Below are positions 49,911 through 61,079 of a stretch of DNA of 64,000 bases, piece after piece. The notes under the pieces are model-generated. The model worked only from the letters and a program-made list of their open reading frames with translations. It was not told the origin of the DNA and searched no databases. Both the position numbers and the translations under genes were made by a program. Origin of the DNA: Sphagnum compactum (Eukaryota > Bryophyta > Sphagnopsida > Sphagnales); contig OZ234493.1 in assembly GCA_965153455.1 (NCBI GenBank), positions 28,634,213 through 28,698,212 of the forward strand, read 5' to 3'. Position 1 is the first letter of the stretch. Every line of letters begins with the position of its first letter.

Positions 49911-50489
49911 TTTTGATTTTGATTTTTTTGGGGTCATTGATTAAGGTTTAAAAAAATTGTGTTGTGCTTTTTAATGCAACATCCAATCCTTGACAAAAGG
50001 CATATTAATCAAATAGATCAACATGTTGAACCTAGTAAATCACATGTAGTTTGACATTTTCACTAATGTGAAGTACCACCATGTGTAGGTTGTGAGTGAT
50101 GAAACAATTTTGTGAACGTCGATAGTTGGTTTTGAGAAGTTTATTCATAAATCTAATGTGTTATATATTGAAGAGGAACAAAGGATGTTGGCAAAAGTAA
50201 AAATAATCCATTAAGCGACATTTTTAGTTGGTTTGAATTTGATATTTTCATTTGAACAAATTTTTTATCATGGGATGTTATAACTTCCAAAGCATGTATT
50301 TTGATGAATTTAGTTTATTATATTTACCTACTAGTGTCATTCTTTGATTTTGTCAAGGAGTTTCAAAGAATTGGCTCATAAATATCATTATTTGTTTTGT
50401 AAATTAACATTGAATTCCAATTGATTGTTTTGTTGATGATGTGGTTACAACTAACATCATTTCTACTATGCTAGTTGTGTTGGACCTTT

Positions 50490-50950
50490 GATTTGAGCTT
50501 TGCCTATTTAATTGATTATTATTTTATTTTTTTGAAGTTGAACTTTGTTTTGCCATGCCATTTGGATTTGAGTTTTGTTGATTTAGTTGTTATAAGGAGA
50601 TGCACTACCTAATGAATTGAGGTTGAATCATATTTGGCCATGCCATTGTGAACATTTGATTTACGCTTTGTTGATTTAGTATTTTCAAAAGTTGCATTTC
50701 TTGCATTGAAGTTGACTCCATTTTGTTGTACTACTTTTGCTAGGCTTGATTTGAGGTTTTGAGCTTTGTTGATTTAGTTGTGTTAGGAGTTGCACTTTTT
50801 ACATTGAGGATGAACTCCATTTTGCTAGTCCATTTTTTGTTGAAGATTTAATTTGAGGCTTGAACTTTGTTGATTTAGTTGTTTTAAAAGATGCACCTCT
50901 TGCATTGAGGATGAATTCCATTCTACCATGCTAGTTTTGGATAGACTTTG
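50490..50950. repeat. ~80-100-bp minisatellite, about five units
   Basis: The string CTTTGTTGATTTAGTTGTT recurs, with variation, at about 50497, 50576, 50666, 50764 and 50864. Each is followed by a GTTGCACTTCTTGCATTGAGG-like stretch (shorter in some copies). Units are diverged and contain no open frame. Confidence 0.75.
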
Positions 50951-51926
50951 TATTTGTATTGAATTTGAGATTGTGTTATCATTTTGGTCAATGTTTTGAA
51001 ATAAAATGGAAATTTTTTTACTTCTTTAAAAATGTTTTCGTGTAGAATTATAGTATGGATAATAAGGAAAATTTCAGTTTGTAAAGAAATTTCAATAAGG
51101 GAATAAAAGAAAAAGACAAAAAAAGGTAGAAAGATGAAAAGAAAAAAAAGTTATAACTTCCAACATTTGGAAGTGTCTATATAGGTTATCATGTAACCTT
51201 TACGAATTTGAAGTTCCCATGAAGTTTTAATGCAATCTTTAGCCAAGTAAATGTCCCCAAAATATACTAAACAAAATTAGTTAATTCTTTAAGGGGAGAG
51301 AAGAAGCACATTAAAGTATGTAAAAACTAGGAACTAACCAATGTTGTGAGAGTTCTGGATTGCAATGTTAGTATTGGTGGGTTTTTAGGTCTAGGATTAG
51401 GTATGAAGATTCAAAATTGGACCTAGAACCTAAAATTGCTTTAAGAACTTACCTGAGAACCCATTAGAGGCAAGAACTAGGTTCAAAATGGAACCACCCA
51501 TCAAGGGATTCATTGGAGTGATTGACTTGAAATTGCTCTGGGTTTGAGGTGGGTTTGGGTATTCTAGGGTTTAAGTTTTCTTCTACCCCCCTCCCTCCAA
51601 TAGCTTTCTTCTTTAGAGCTTTCTTTCTTCCTACTCTTGATCTTGTCCTTCGTTTTTGTACCATGCCTCATAGGCCAACATCGCCATCCTCATATCTTTG
51701 AGACCATAGTAAAATGTGACAAAACAAATATTGTTTGTTCAAAACATGTATTTTGTAGGTGTCGGGCTTATAATTATTGAGACAATTTGTGTGATGAATA
51801 GGAGTACAAGGACTCAATTTGAATAAATCAATGCTTTCAAAATATAACTCTAAAATCAAACCATACCTCAAACCACACTCATTTTCAATATACTTTTGCC
51901 CCTAGACCCCATAACTGCCATGTTTT

Positions 51927-51949
51927 GGGGGGGGGGGGGGGGGGGGGGG
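51927..51949 (+). repeat. G23 homopolymer
   Basis: Twenty-three consecutive G bases on the plus strand in otherwise AT-rich DNA. Length may be unstable or mis-sequenced. G-quadruplex formation is possible. Confidence 0.9.
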
Positions 51950-52247
51950 AGAGTGAGGCAAACTGTATTTAAAGTTTTTAGAAATTTCAAAAAAATTCAA
52001 AACCTTACCCAAAAGGGTTATGAAAATTTTAAATATATATATAAGATCTGGGACTTTATGTTCTCTAAAAACAGATACCTACACAACATTGGTCCGAAGT
52101 ATGAACTTCATATTATGCTTTGGTGATTCATTTTGGGACCTAAAACTTGGGCTTCACAAAAAAAAAAGTAAGTTAATGAATTGTGGCATATTGTCTTCCC
52201 TTGTTCTACAACCATCCTTGTAAAAATTCTCCGTAATGAAACTCCTG

Positions 52248-52613
52248 AGAGCATCTCCATCAACGTTCAGTATGTGACCCTGCACTGGGAAATCTTGGAT
52301 GAGGTTCATTGGTCAAATCCAGTGAATCCCACTCGAAGACTCCTAACTAGGACACTTGAAAAGATGGACAGCTTTCGGAGCTCTCGAGGAGCCCTGGAAC
52401 AGTCTAATAAACACAGGTAAATCGTATATTTATTGACTGCTCCATGTTTCTAATGATTGGTCCAAGTGGGTTGCTATTAGTAGTCTTCGGTGTACTTGCA
52501 GTCCCAGTTTTAGTTTTATCGGCGGAGTTGGAAAAAAGTTAGGAACTAAAACTTGGATGTGAGAAATATTTTTGCAGGGTCACATAGATACTGAACATTG
52601 GTGGAGATGCTCT
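52248..52613. mobile_element. 366-bp MITE with AGAGCATCTCCA termini
   Basis: AGAGCATCTCCA at 52248 is inverted as TGGAGATGCTCT at 52602-52613. The inverted repeat extends inward for about 35 bp through GTTCAGTATGTGACCCTGCA and its complement. Tips of the type GAGCATCTCC occur in plant Tourist/Harbinger-like MITEs, but a TTA/TAA target duplication is not clear here. The same family occurs at 5393-5776. Confidence 0.8.
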
Positions 52614-52639
52614 TAAAATCTTTTAATCCTGCCTGCTGT

Positions 52640-53570
52640 ATACAGCAGGCAAGGGTTATGGGATTCTTGTAAAATATATATACACAAATATTTATTTGGA
52701 GTCTATGGAATAGGCTTCTGTCTAGGGATGAAAAGAAACTTGTATGGCCAATCAGATTGCTAGAATGGGAGCTTTGAATTGTTTTGAATAAACTGGCACT
52801 TCAACAAACTTGTAATAGCATCATAGGCATAGTTAGGCTTGTCCCTAGATGAAAAGAAAAAAAATTGTGACCAATGAGGTTTTTCAAATCGGTGATTTTG
52901 AATTCTTTTTTTAAAGTTGCCTTAGTGAACTAGTATTTACATGCATGCAAATGACATGCAAATTGCAAGGATCCTTTAACAAGAATTTGGAGCATTCATG
53001 GTCTCCGATGTTTTAATTCATGATATGCCTCATGCTTTACACCACAGGATGCTTTGGGGCACAGGAACTTGGGGCTCTTCTGTCCAAGAGCTATGGAAGT
53101 TCATGTAGCTGAGAACAATTTGTTTTGGGGGCATAGGAACTTCCCTGTGCTGTTATGCCCTTGAACAAAAAAGTTCACAAAAAAGTTCGTGTAAGTGTCC
53201 TGTTAACGAAGAAATTCTTTAATCTATGAGAACAAATCAGGCATAGACAAAAATCTTTTGCTCTGTAAGAATGGAAGCCTGGATGGACCTACCCTTCCAC
53301 AACTCGGAAACGTAAATGAATATTTGAACAGATGACTTTACAGATCTGTAAAACATCCGGGCCTCGAGCGAGGCAAAGGAGGAAGGGTGGTTGGTTCCTC
53401 TAGATAGATAATGTATACAAAGGAAGAAATTAGGGCAGGTTTGTATGATGTGTTCGATTCACATCTTTTGGACTTAATATAACCACCAAAGATGCCTCAC
53501 TCAAAAGGGTAAAAGGTACCAAGTATCGACGTGGGTGCTGAATCACCATCACCTGCAAAAAGCATTGCAA
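52640..53570. other. Intergenic DNA, no gene seen
   Basis: Moderate composition, no supportable exon. A self-complementary CTGCTGTATACAGCAG-like palindrome lies at 52633-52648. GGGGCATAGGAACTT-like strings recur near 53060 and 53135. Confidence 0.4.
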
Positions 53571-53578
53571 AGTCTTTG

Positions 53579-53721
53579 AAAGCAGCTCTTTGCATGGAAG
53601 ATACTGTATGGTCCAGGTTTTGAGAAAAGCAGCTCTTTGCATGGAAGATACTGTATGGTCCAGGTTTTGAGAAAAGCACCTCTTTGCATGGAAGATACTC
53701 TCTAGTCCAGGTCTTGAGAAA
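53579..53721. repeat. 47-bp tandem repeat, three copies
   Basis: AGCAGCTCTTTGCATGGAAG starts at 53581 and 53628, with a variant at 53675, giving a strict 47-bp period. The first two copies are essentially identical and the third carries several changes. Because 47 is not a multiple of three it shifts frame in each copy, which argues against coding. Confidence 0.95.
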
Positions 53722-55772
53722 GTTTCTTGATGTGGCATCCACTTACTGGCTTAAGGAATGCCTCTGAGAAAGGCAACCCTGTCCACAATCTGGCTGGTCT
53801 TATACCTCATCAAAATAAGGAGGTCACAGTGGTAGCTGAAAATGATTAAATATTGTAGGTAGTAACAAGAGTTGATAAGGTATTATGCACTTTTGAACAT
53901 ACCATACCAGCTTGCTCCTCGTATTTTGTCCATTTGAAACTTTCATTGGAATTGGGTCCAAGCTCCAATCCTTCTTTTCAGCTGGTATGACAGAGGTATA
54001 TAAGTATATACACCCCGCCCTTTCTTCCCTTGTGGTACGTGCTAGGTATCACAGGAAAATAAAGATAAAACAAATCGGAGCGGGTCTTTATGTTGGTAAA
54101 ATTGGTAAAGTCCATGGCCTCAGGCTGCACCCCAACAGTTCCACTATGCTCGAAAGGGTAACAAAGACCTAATCCAAAAGTCATGAGAAAACGTGGAGCT
54201 GTTGATTGCAGAAGAGATGGATTTCTCTGTTCTCTTGGTGAGGAAACAAAGGTAGAGCAACACAGGGTGAAGCCTTCAAATTTTCACAATTTTCAGGCAT
54301 TTGGAGTTTAGGTTTTGGTTTCAAACTTTGGTAGTTAAATCATCTTTCAGTTTACCCGGATGTTTTTTCAAGAGTGTGTTGGTGCTACAACATCAACATC
54401 AACAAGTACTAGTGCATGTTGGTTTGTGGGAGTGATGGATATACCAGTCCTTGTTGACTTGGAATTTGGTGTTTCTCCTCAATTGTGACTTTGAAAGTCC
54501 ACCATATCCTGTGTCTGGGGTAAGGATAATTTTCCATCCCACACAGTGACACATTGCCATCATATCAGACGACAAACAATAACAGAAGATCATAATCATG
54601 TACACAGACAGATTGCTCAAATTCTTTCAAAATCACAGATCACATCTTCTGTCGATTCATAAAGAGGCAAGAATGTTCAATCTGTAATGCTTGAAACACC
54701 TTTTCTTTTCCATAGGCAAACCGAAACAAAAATGACAAGCAATCAGAGTCAAAAGACTATCATGACAGACAGACACATCACAAGGTACAGACAGAAATCT
54801 TAGCATATGCAGCCTTTTGGTTGTGTGTATTGTTATTGTACACAGGGTCTTTCTTGTCCCCACTACTCCTTGAAGAAGTACCTGTTTTTCACTGTCATCT
54901 CCACATTTGCAGACTGCAGGCAACCAAGCTAGCAAGGGAGGTTCTTCATCATATTGGCTTCTGACAATGACTCTGAAGGGTGCCAAAGCTTTGCAAGACC
55001 TCATTTCTACTGTATGACTGCAGCAGACCAAATTCATCATCCCCTTGAGGAATGGGTCTCTACCACCTCATGGAAAAAAGAACATCTTGAGGCTGAACAG
55101 ATCCTTTGCAGAGTCTTGGTGGCTTCTATCCCTTCTTTCTATATGGCCTAAAATTCATATCTCACAACAAGGTAATATGGTACACAGTAGTGTTGTTTCT
55201 CGCCCTGCTACAAGCAAAAGGAGTCTCGGGGTTCTTCAACCAAAACTTCTGGAGAGGCGATGATGCCTCTTGGGTTGATTTGAAGCTAAGTGCGACTGCT
55301 GTAGCATGGACCACATCACATGCACATCCTCATAGCCACATGAGCGCACATCATTGTAAAGCTTTGAAATCCCATTTGCTGCAAAGTACAGAAAACATAT
55401 TTATTCATCAGCTCTAGAGTACCACCAGTACACACCCCTAAAGCACTGCCAGAAATTTCAGTAAGATTCACTCAGCTACACTGTAGGGATCTTATGTTTT
55501 GAAGGAGGAACATTTTGTTCTGAAATGTTTGTCTGTACAAATCGATCAGGGGAGGCAGTTGCTTTAGGCTTGGTAAGGCACTCAGACGAGGGTGTACCCA
55601 CAATGCAGACACCACCTCACCTCGGCTGCTGCCTCGGGTGGTATCCTTCTTCTGGTAACACCTTGGGCCTTACCTACGACTTTTCATCCGACAATTTCTT
55701 TTGTCATGTCTGTCTCCAGGCAAGCAATAAACTCTGACTGACTGCAAGAAACACTCTCTGGTGCGAAAATCC
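53722..55772. other. Intergenic or untranslated DNA
   Basis: Composition is close to that of the UTRs in this window. No reading frame has recognisable protein character. It may be the 3' UTR of the small minus-strand gene at 55.8-56.0 kb or a non-coding transcript. Confidence 0.35.
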
Positions 55773-56035
55773 TTAATTTCTTCTGCCGTTTTGCACATTG
55801 GCAGCAGGGGTGTTTTGAGTTCTTTTGGGCAATGCTGCTGCTTCCAGACTCTCGCTCCTCCATCTCATCATCTTCTCTAGAACAAAATTTCTATCGGAAA
55901 ACCTAATCAAGAAGTGAGACAATTTGTTTTGGAAGTCTTACCACGATTGTGTCTGCGAGGAAGCAACCTGGATATCATTGCACCCCAGATTCTCCTGAAC
56001 GGAGTGGTCACCTTCCGCAGCCACGATGATCCCAT
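55773..56035 (-). CDS. Candidate small basic protein (2 exons), unidentified
   Basis: Minus-strand exon 56035-55942 begins MGSSWLRKVTTPFRRIWGAM and continues ISRLLPRRHNR, followed by a good donor (GTAAGA). With the acceptor TTCTAG, exon 55876-55773 adds EKMMRWRSESLEAAALPKRT plus QNTPAANVQNGRRN, giving 65 aa. With the acceptor two bases further (CTAGAG), exon 55874-55684 adds EDDEMEERESGSSSIAQKNS and more, giving 94 aa. The intron is about 65 nt. The Arg/Lys-rich amphipathic N-terminus looks designed rather than random, but I recognise no family. The upstream DNA (56.1-57.4 kb) is CpG-richer and leader-like, which supports a transcribed gene. Confidence 0.35.
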
Positions 56036-56624
56036 CTCCCTTCTCTGATCGTTTTCCTTGTTCTCCTCCTGGTTCTTTCCTTTCCAATCCCCGCTTGCCG
56101 CTCGACTATGCAAAGATCCGAAACAAAGAAAGAAACGCAGCAGAGAAACAAAAAAAGCCGATGCGAGGAAAATCCTTTGAGAAACGCATCAAGTAGAATA
56201 CGTCTCTGGAAGACGACGACGCAACCGAAGCCTCGTTGTTGCGAAATCTCTCACTACCTCACAAACGTTGAAAAGAAATTCCTCAAACCGAAAGTTCTGT
56301 GTCCTCCTCACACCAATATTCTGCTGAACTGCTTTTGTGTCTGTCTCTGCGTCTCTCGTTCTTTTGCGCATAGACAGATCCTGACGCTGCTTCTGTCTCT
56401 GTGTCTCTCCTTCTTTTTGCGCAATAGGCAGATCCTGAAACTAGGAATTCTATTGCGAAAGTCCTAGATGTATACTATAAAAACAGTGATTCTTGCCTCT
56501 TTGAATCAGGCAATACTAGGTACTACGGAGATCTCCGGGTTCAACTGGCGGATAACACGCGAGCTTGAAATACGAAAACAGTGAAATGTTCCTCTTATCT
56601 CTTTCCAAGCTCGAACACTCCAAT

Positions 56625-57110
56625 TCCTCTCTCTCTTTTCTCTTGTGGCCGCAAACTATAACAATCGACTGAACAGCAAAAAACCTGCGAGGCTTGTTCC
56701 TATTGCAACACTACAAAAAAAGTGAGGATGATGAAGCTCCAACACTGGAAGAAACAATTCCTCTCTCTTTTCTCTTGTGGCGGCAAATGATAACAATCGA
56801 CTGAACAGCAAAAAAAAACCGCTGCGAGGCTTGTTCCAATTACAACACTACAAAAGCGTGATGATGATGATCAAGCTTCAATACTGGAAGAAACAATTCC
56901 TCTCTCTCTTTTCTCTTGTGGCAGCAAATGATAACAATCGACTGAACAGAAGAAAACTACGACACTTGCTCCTATTGCGACACTACAAAAGAGTGATGAT
57001 GATGATGATGATGAAAGCTCCAACACTAGTGTAAGCAACAATTTCCTCTGCTTTTTTTCTCTTGTGGCAGCAAATGAAGTACAACAACAACAACAATCGA
57101 ATGAAACAGG
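56625..57110. repeat. ~130-146-bp tandem repeat, about four copies
   Basis: TCTTGTGGC(A/G)GCAAATGA recurs at 56641, 56773, 56914 and 57060. Each unit contains AACAATCGACTGAACAG, a CTACAAAA(A/G) string and GATGATGATGA runs. Units differ by small indels and expanding GAT or CAA triplets. It lies upstream of the small minus-strand gene and may be part of its promoter. Confidence 0.85.
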
Positions 57111-57237
57111 CCCAAAAAAAAAAGCGTGCGAGACCTGCTCTTATAGCGATACTACCTACAAGAGAATGATGATGAAGACGTTGCTACAGCAGCACAGCCT
57201 CTCTCTCCCCCGCCGCGTTGCCACTTCGTGTGTGTGT

Positions 57238-57258
57238 GGGGGGGGGGGGGGGGGGGGG
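57238..57258 (+). repeat. G21 homopolymer
   Basis: Twenty-one consecutive G bases preceded by (GT)n. Open frames across it with poly-Gly are artefacts. Confidence 0.9.
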
Positions 57259-57848
57259 TGGTGTCTGCCCCCTGCTCCGGACTCAGGAAGCAGCAAAACC
57301 GCGACAACAAAACCACCAAAAAAAAACACTTAGAACAACCCACTGCAAACGGGGAGGGCACCTGCCCCCCCCCCCAAACCCTATAAAAAAAAAAACGTGT
57401 ACTGACCGTGCACACCGGCCGCATCGTTTCCGAAGATTCTGAAAATAATTAAAATCTATAAATGTGAAAAGGGGTTTTGGAGTCACACGGTGTGTGGGGG
57501 TGGACTACTAACCACCACCCAAAGTCAAAAGGGAAAAGGAAAAAAAAAAGCAAAAAAAAGCCAAAAAAAGAAGAAAAAAAAAGGGGAGAAAAACACACCC
57601 ACCTACTAGTGCCATTTTTCACTTTCCATGGAACTTCTTGGCACCGAGTTATTTCCTTTTAGTAAAAGAAGAAGAAGAAGAAGGAGAAGAAGGAGTCCCA
57701 CCCCCAAAAAATGGAAGATCTCACTCGGAAGTATGGAAGAGACACGAAATGGAATGCCATGCAATTTCTCACAAGTTTTTTTTTTTTGGGTTTGTGTCGA
57801 ATATGCCATCCGAATACACTAAAAAATAATTTGGTAGGTCTATTTGGA

Positions 57849-57874
57849 GAAAGAGAGAGAGAGAGAGAGAGAAG
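57849..57874. repeat. (GA)n microsatellite
   Basis: An uninterrupted GA run of about 26 bp. No gene context. Confidence 0.85.
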
Positions 57875-58051
57875 GGCACAATGTAGTTTTTGTAAAGCAT
57901 TTCGAGAAATTTTTTGAGTAAAACCGAGGCACATCTAAGTGGAGTGTAAGTTTGTATGTCATTTCAACAATGGAAGTTCAATTCACGGGGGATTTGTAGC
58001 TACTCTATAAGAAATTTTGGCTAATAAACTCGTACGAGTTCGTTCATCTTA

Positions 58052-58258
58052 AGGTGCATTCACACCTAATGTTGATGAGTCGGTGTTTTAAGTGAAAATT
58101 TAGGTGGCACCCAATGTTAAATGGGTGATTGTCTAGTATTAAGTGAATGTTAACTTAATATAAAACCTTTGTGGTAAATAGGTTTAAGGTCCTAAATGAC
58201 TAGTTTGGTGTTAAGGGACTTAATACTAGAGTCCTTAACACCAAGTGTGAATGCACCT
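58052..58258. mobile_element. 207-bp Tourist-like MITE with TTA target duplication
   Basis: AGGTGCATTCACAC at 58052 is inverted as GTGTGAATGCACCT ending at 58258. TTA flanks both sides (58049-58051 and 58259-58261). The interior is partly self-complementary (TTAGTGTTAA-type strings). A 3-bp TTA duplication with short inverted repeats is diagnostic of PIF/Harbinger-mobilised Tourist-like MITEs. Confidence 0.9.
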
Positions 58259-58261
58259 TTA

Positions 58262-60050
58262 GCCACGGATTTTTTGCATATGTCTTGTTTGAGGGTCTCT
58301 TTCTTTACTCTCTATAAAGCCCTAAAATGAGTGCACTACCAAAATTGGGTCCCCACTACTACACAAGGGCATTCCCAAAATTGGGTTGGGAGTTGCTATC
58401 ACCTCAAGTGATTACACAATTAAGTTGATGGGTTATGATATTTTAGACCATGCCAAAGGTTATGAATAGAGCATATTTTATTAAAAATTTAACAAAAGAT
58501 ATGTATCAAAATATTTCAAAAAAATTCCTTAATGCAAAGTTATAGTGGTTAATTTTTGATGCCATAGAAACAATTTATACAAGGTATTTTGTGCTTAAAT
58601 GCTGATAGTGAATGATTTAATCTAAAATATATTAAATGATAATTTATTTTAAACTAACAACTTGATTATGAAAACATTTGCATAGTTTTTTTTTGAAAAT
58701 ATGCATTTATTATTATTAATAGTGTATTTTTGAAATAAAAAATATGGATTGATCAGTTGGTTGGATTGTAAGAAATTCAAAATTTCATTACAAATTGTTT
58801 ATAGGGATTAAGAATGGGTTGAAGAGTGAAATGATAAAATTAAGTGTGAAAATTAATTTTTGAAACACCTTGACCAAATGGTAGTTATGAACTTCTGAAG
58901 GGTTAAAATTGGACCTTATTTGAAAAAGTTTTTTTGAAATGAATTTTTTTTTGTGTTTGTCAAAATTTCTATTCCCAATGGCTACATAATTGAAATATTT
59001 AAGTGTGATTTTATTCTTATGAACTTTATGGGTTTTTCTTTTACAATTTCCAAAGTGATTTCACCATACCATTAACAACAACATTTTTAAAGACAAGTTT
59101 TCGCTTAATTTTTTAAAAGTTTCATAAGTGAGTGAAATTGTAATAGTCAAAGATTACACTGATAAAATCTTAAAATTTAAAATCACACCAATATGAATAA
59201 TATATAAAAACATGCAAAAAACTCTTGGGAGTCTTGTGCATTTGCTTAAAATAAATCATTATAACTTGCATTCACCCTTTTCTTTAACTAAAGCAACTTC
59301 AACTTTAATATGAATTCTTGAAATTAGCATTTGTTGTGCAAGTTAAATGTGTAATTTTATTTTTTTTATCACAAGTCAATTTTTTACCACAATGATAATT
59401 TGATCAAGATTGTTCACTTGTAAGTGGGAGTGTCAAGAATATGTTTCACCAAGAAAGCAACATTTAAAAATTGAACCGCACGAGTCCACTATGAAGCAAA
59501 AGGATACACAACAACGATTGTGGGATAGATGATATCTGGCCATTATGCATGTTCATATCCAAACGTTTCCACATAACCGAACTACCACGGGTCCTGAACT
59601 TGAGGGTCCTTAATACCCTCAAGGATCCTTGGGCCTTACCCTACACATTCCATCCTAAATTTTGAACATTGTTCAGCACCTCGTTACTTACTGATATTCC
59701 ATTGGTTGATGTGAAAAATGACCGAGTTCTCATTTTGGGAACTTCAATGGAACACTTGTTATTTTAACATTTGCTCGTTTGAAGTTTGAACTTGCCATAA
59801 AGGGAGGCCATTGGGTACCTATCTGATGTGAGGCTCTCCTTATAGATAGAGTGTAGTGTAAAGAAGCTTTTCATGAATACCTCTAGGTATAACTTCTTTG
59901 AATGCATTCGAAGATTGCAACCATCACTTGCACTCATGGGATTTCTAAATTCTTTCCCTTTCATTTTCATTGCCATTAGAGAAATCCGCAAAGTCATCCT
60001 GTCTTCACCCTGTCTTTGGGCCCTCCTTTCAACTCCTAACCCCTCTTTTA
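58262..60050. other. AT-rich intergenic DNA, no gene seen
   Basis: A/T-rich. A less AT-rich segment at 59470-60050 has open frames (for example minus 59764-60093) without recognisable domains. It adjoins the 60055-60409 element and may belong to older transposon sequence. Confidence 0.4.
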
Positions 60051-60054
60051 GTGG

Positions 60055-60409
60055 GTATCGGTAAAGTAAGGAAATTTTATTAAATCTAAGCATGAAATGC
60101 CGAAACTCAGTACGAAATGCTGAATCTCAGCACTTAATCCACAAGGTGTGTTAGGAATTATAGTAGCTGTACAGGTAGGATGTACAGGTAGGAGCAGTGA
60201 AAATCTATGTAGCAGCAGTGGAAGCGCTCAAGAAAAAAGAAAGACAGGGTGAAACTCAGGAGAACATCAAAATTGATGGTTTCCTGAGTTTCACCACCCC
60301 CCATTGAATGCTAATGTTACTTTTTTGCAGGTTTTTAAAAAAAAATCTCACCCTGTGAATGACCAAACTCAGGGTACTGGTGCTGTCTTTTCCTCACTTT
60401 ACGGATATC
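60055..60409. mobile_element. ~355-bp MITE with TATC(C/G)GTAAAGTRAGGAAA termini
   Basis: The left tip TATCGGTAAAGTAAGGAAA and the right tip TTTTCCTCACTTTACGGATA are inverted repeats of about 20 bp. The left half is repeated at 3602-3690. Inside are a GTACAGGTAGGA direct pair (about 60169 and 60181) and a strong hairpin at 60249-60296. No coding sequence, and no clear target duplication seen. Confidence 0.75.
60249..60296 (+). repeat. Near-perfect 23-bp hairpin inside the MITE
   Basis: GGTGAAACTCAGGAGAACAT with CAA, then a 2-nt loop, then TTGATGGTTTCCTGAGTTTC with ACC. Arms pair over 23 bp with two mismatches. A transcript would fold into a tight stem. Confidence 0.85.
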
Positions 60410-60636
60410 TCTATAATGTAAATATTCTTCTTAGATAGCCTTTGCTTCGGTGTTGGGTGGGCACAATGGTTGACCATCAAGCATCACTCGGTGACCTCCA
60501 AACCCAAAACACACACACACACAAAAGTTTTTCTGCTTGACTTTTTCCACAACCCTCCATAGAAAACCTAGACCGTGTTGTTTGTCCTGAAGTGGCAATA
60601 ACTAACCCCAATGTTCCTTCCTCGACTAAAGTCCAA

Positions 60637-60668
60637 CAGCTCTCTCTCTCTCTCTCTCTTTCTCTCTA
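60637..60668. repeat. (CT)n microsatellite
   Basis: CTCTCTCTC run with one T interruption. Confidence 0.85.
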
Positions 60669-60708
60669 TATAAGTGTGTATGTCACAATGGATGATAATA
60701 TGTATTGG

Positions 60709-61078
60709 CCACAATGAATCAGCACCCACCAGCACGCTACGAAGGATGGATGGTAAGTGGTCAGGAAACAGTTTTCTGTTGGGTTCCAGTTTCCTAGCTA
60801 ACCATGGTGCTTACCTCAGTGCTTTTTTTTTACTACCTACCTACTACTAGATAGGTAGGTAGGTAAAAAAAAACAGCTCTTACTTATGTATAAACCATCT
60901 AATAATTTACCTAGTATTTGCCTATTTTCTTACCTATCTACTTATATACAAGACCTATTTCGTACAAAATTGGTTACCAAGGTGAAATCAAATATTAACT
61001 CAGGTTGAGGTTCATCCAAAACTGAGTAATAACAGGCATCCAGTGGATGGTGCACTGATGGGTGCTGGTTCACTGTGG
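60709..61078. mobile_element. 370-bp MITE ('ACCAGCACCCA' family)
   Basis: CCACAATGAATCAGCACCCA at 60709 is inverted as TGGGTGCTGGTTCACTGTGG at 61059-61078. The tips match those of the element at 5147-5349. The interior includes a small palindrome CTACCTACCTACTACTAG / ATAGGTAGGTAGGTA at about 60833-60865. Confidence 0.75.
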
Positions 61079-61079
61079 C

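Noticed and set aside
52181-52420. 79-aa open frame (…TPESISINVQYVTLHWEILD…)
   Set aside because: Most of it lies inside the MITE at 52248-52613 and includes its terminal inverted repeat, so it is not a gene.
57064-57442. Poly-Gly/Pro open frames at 57.1-57.4 kb
   Set aside because: Caused by the G21 run and C-rich tract. No domain and no splice support.
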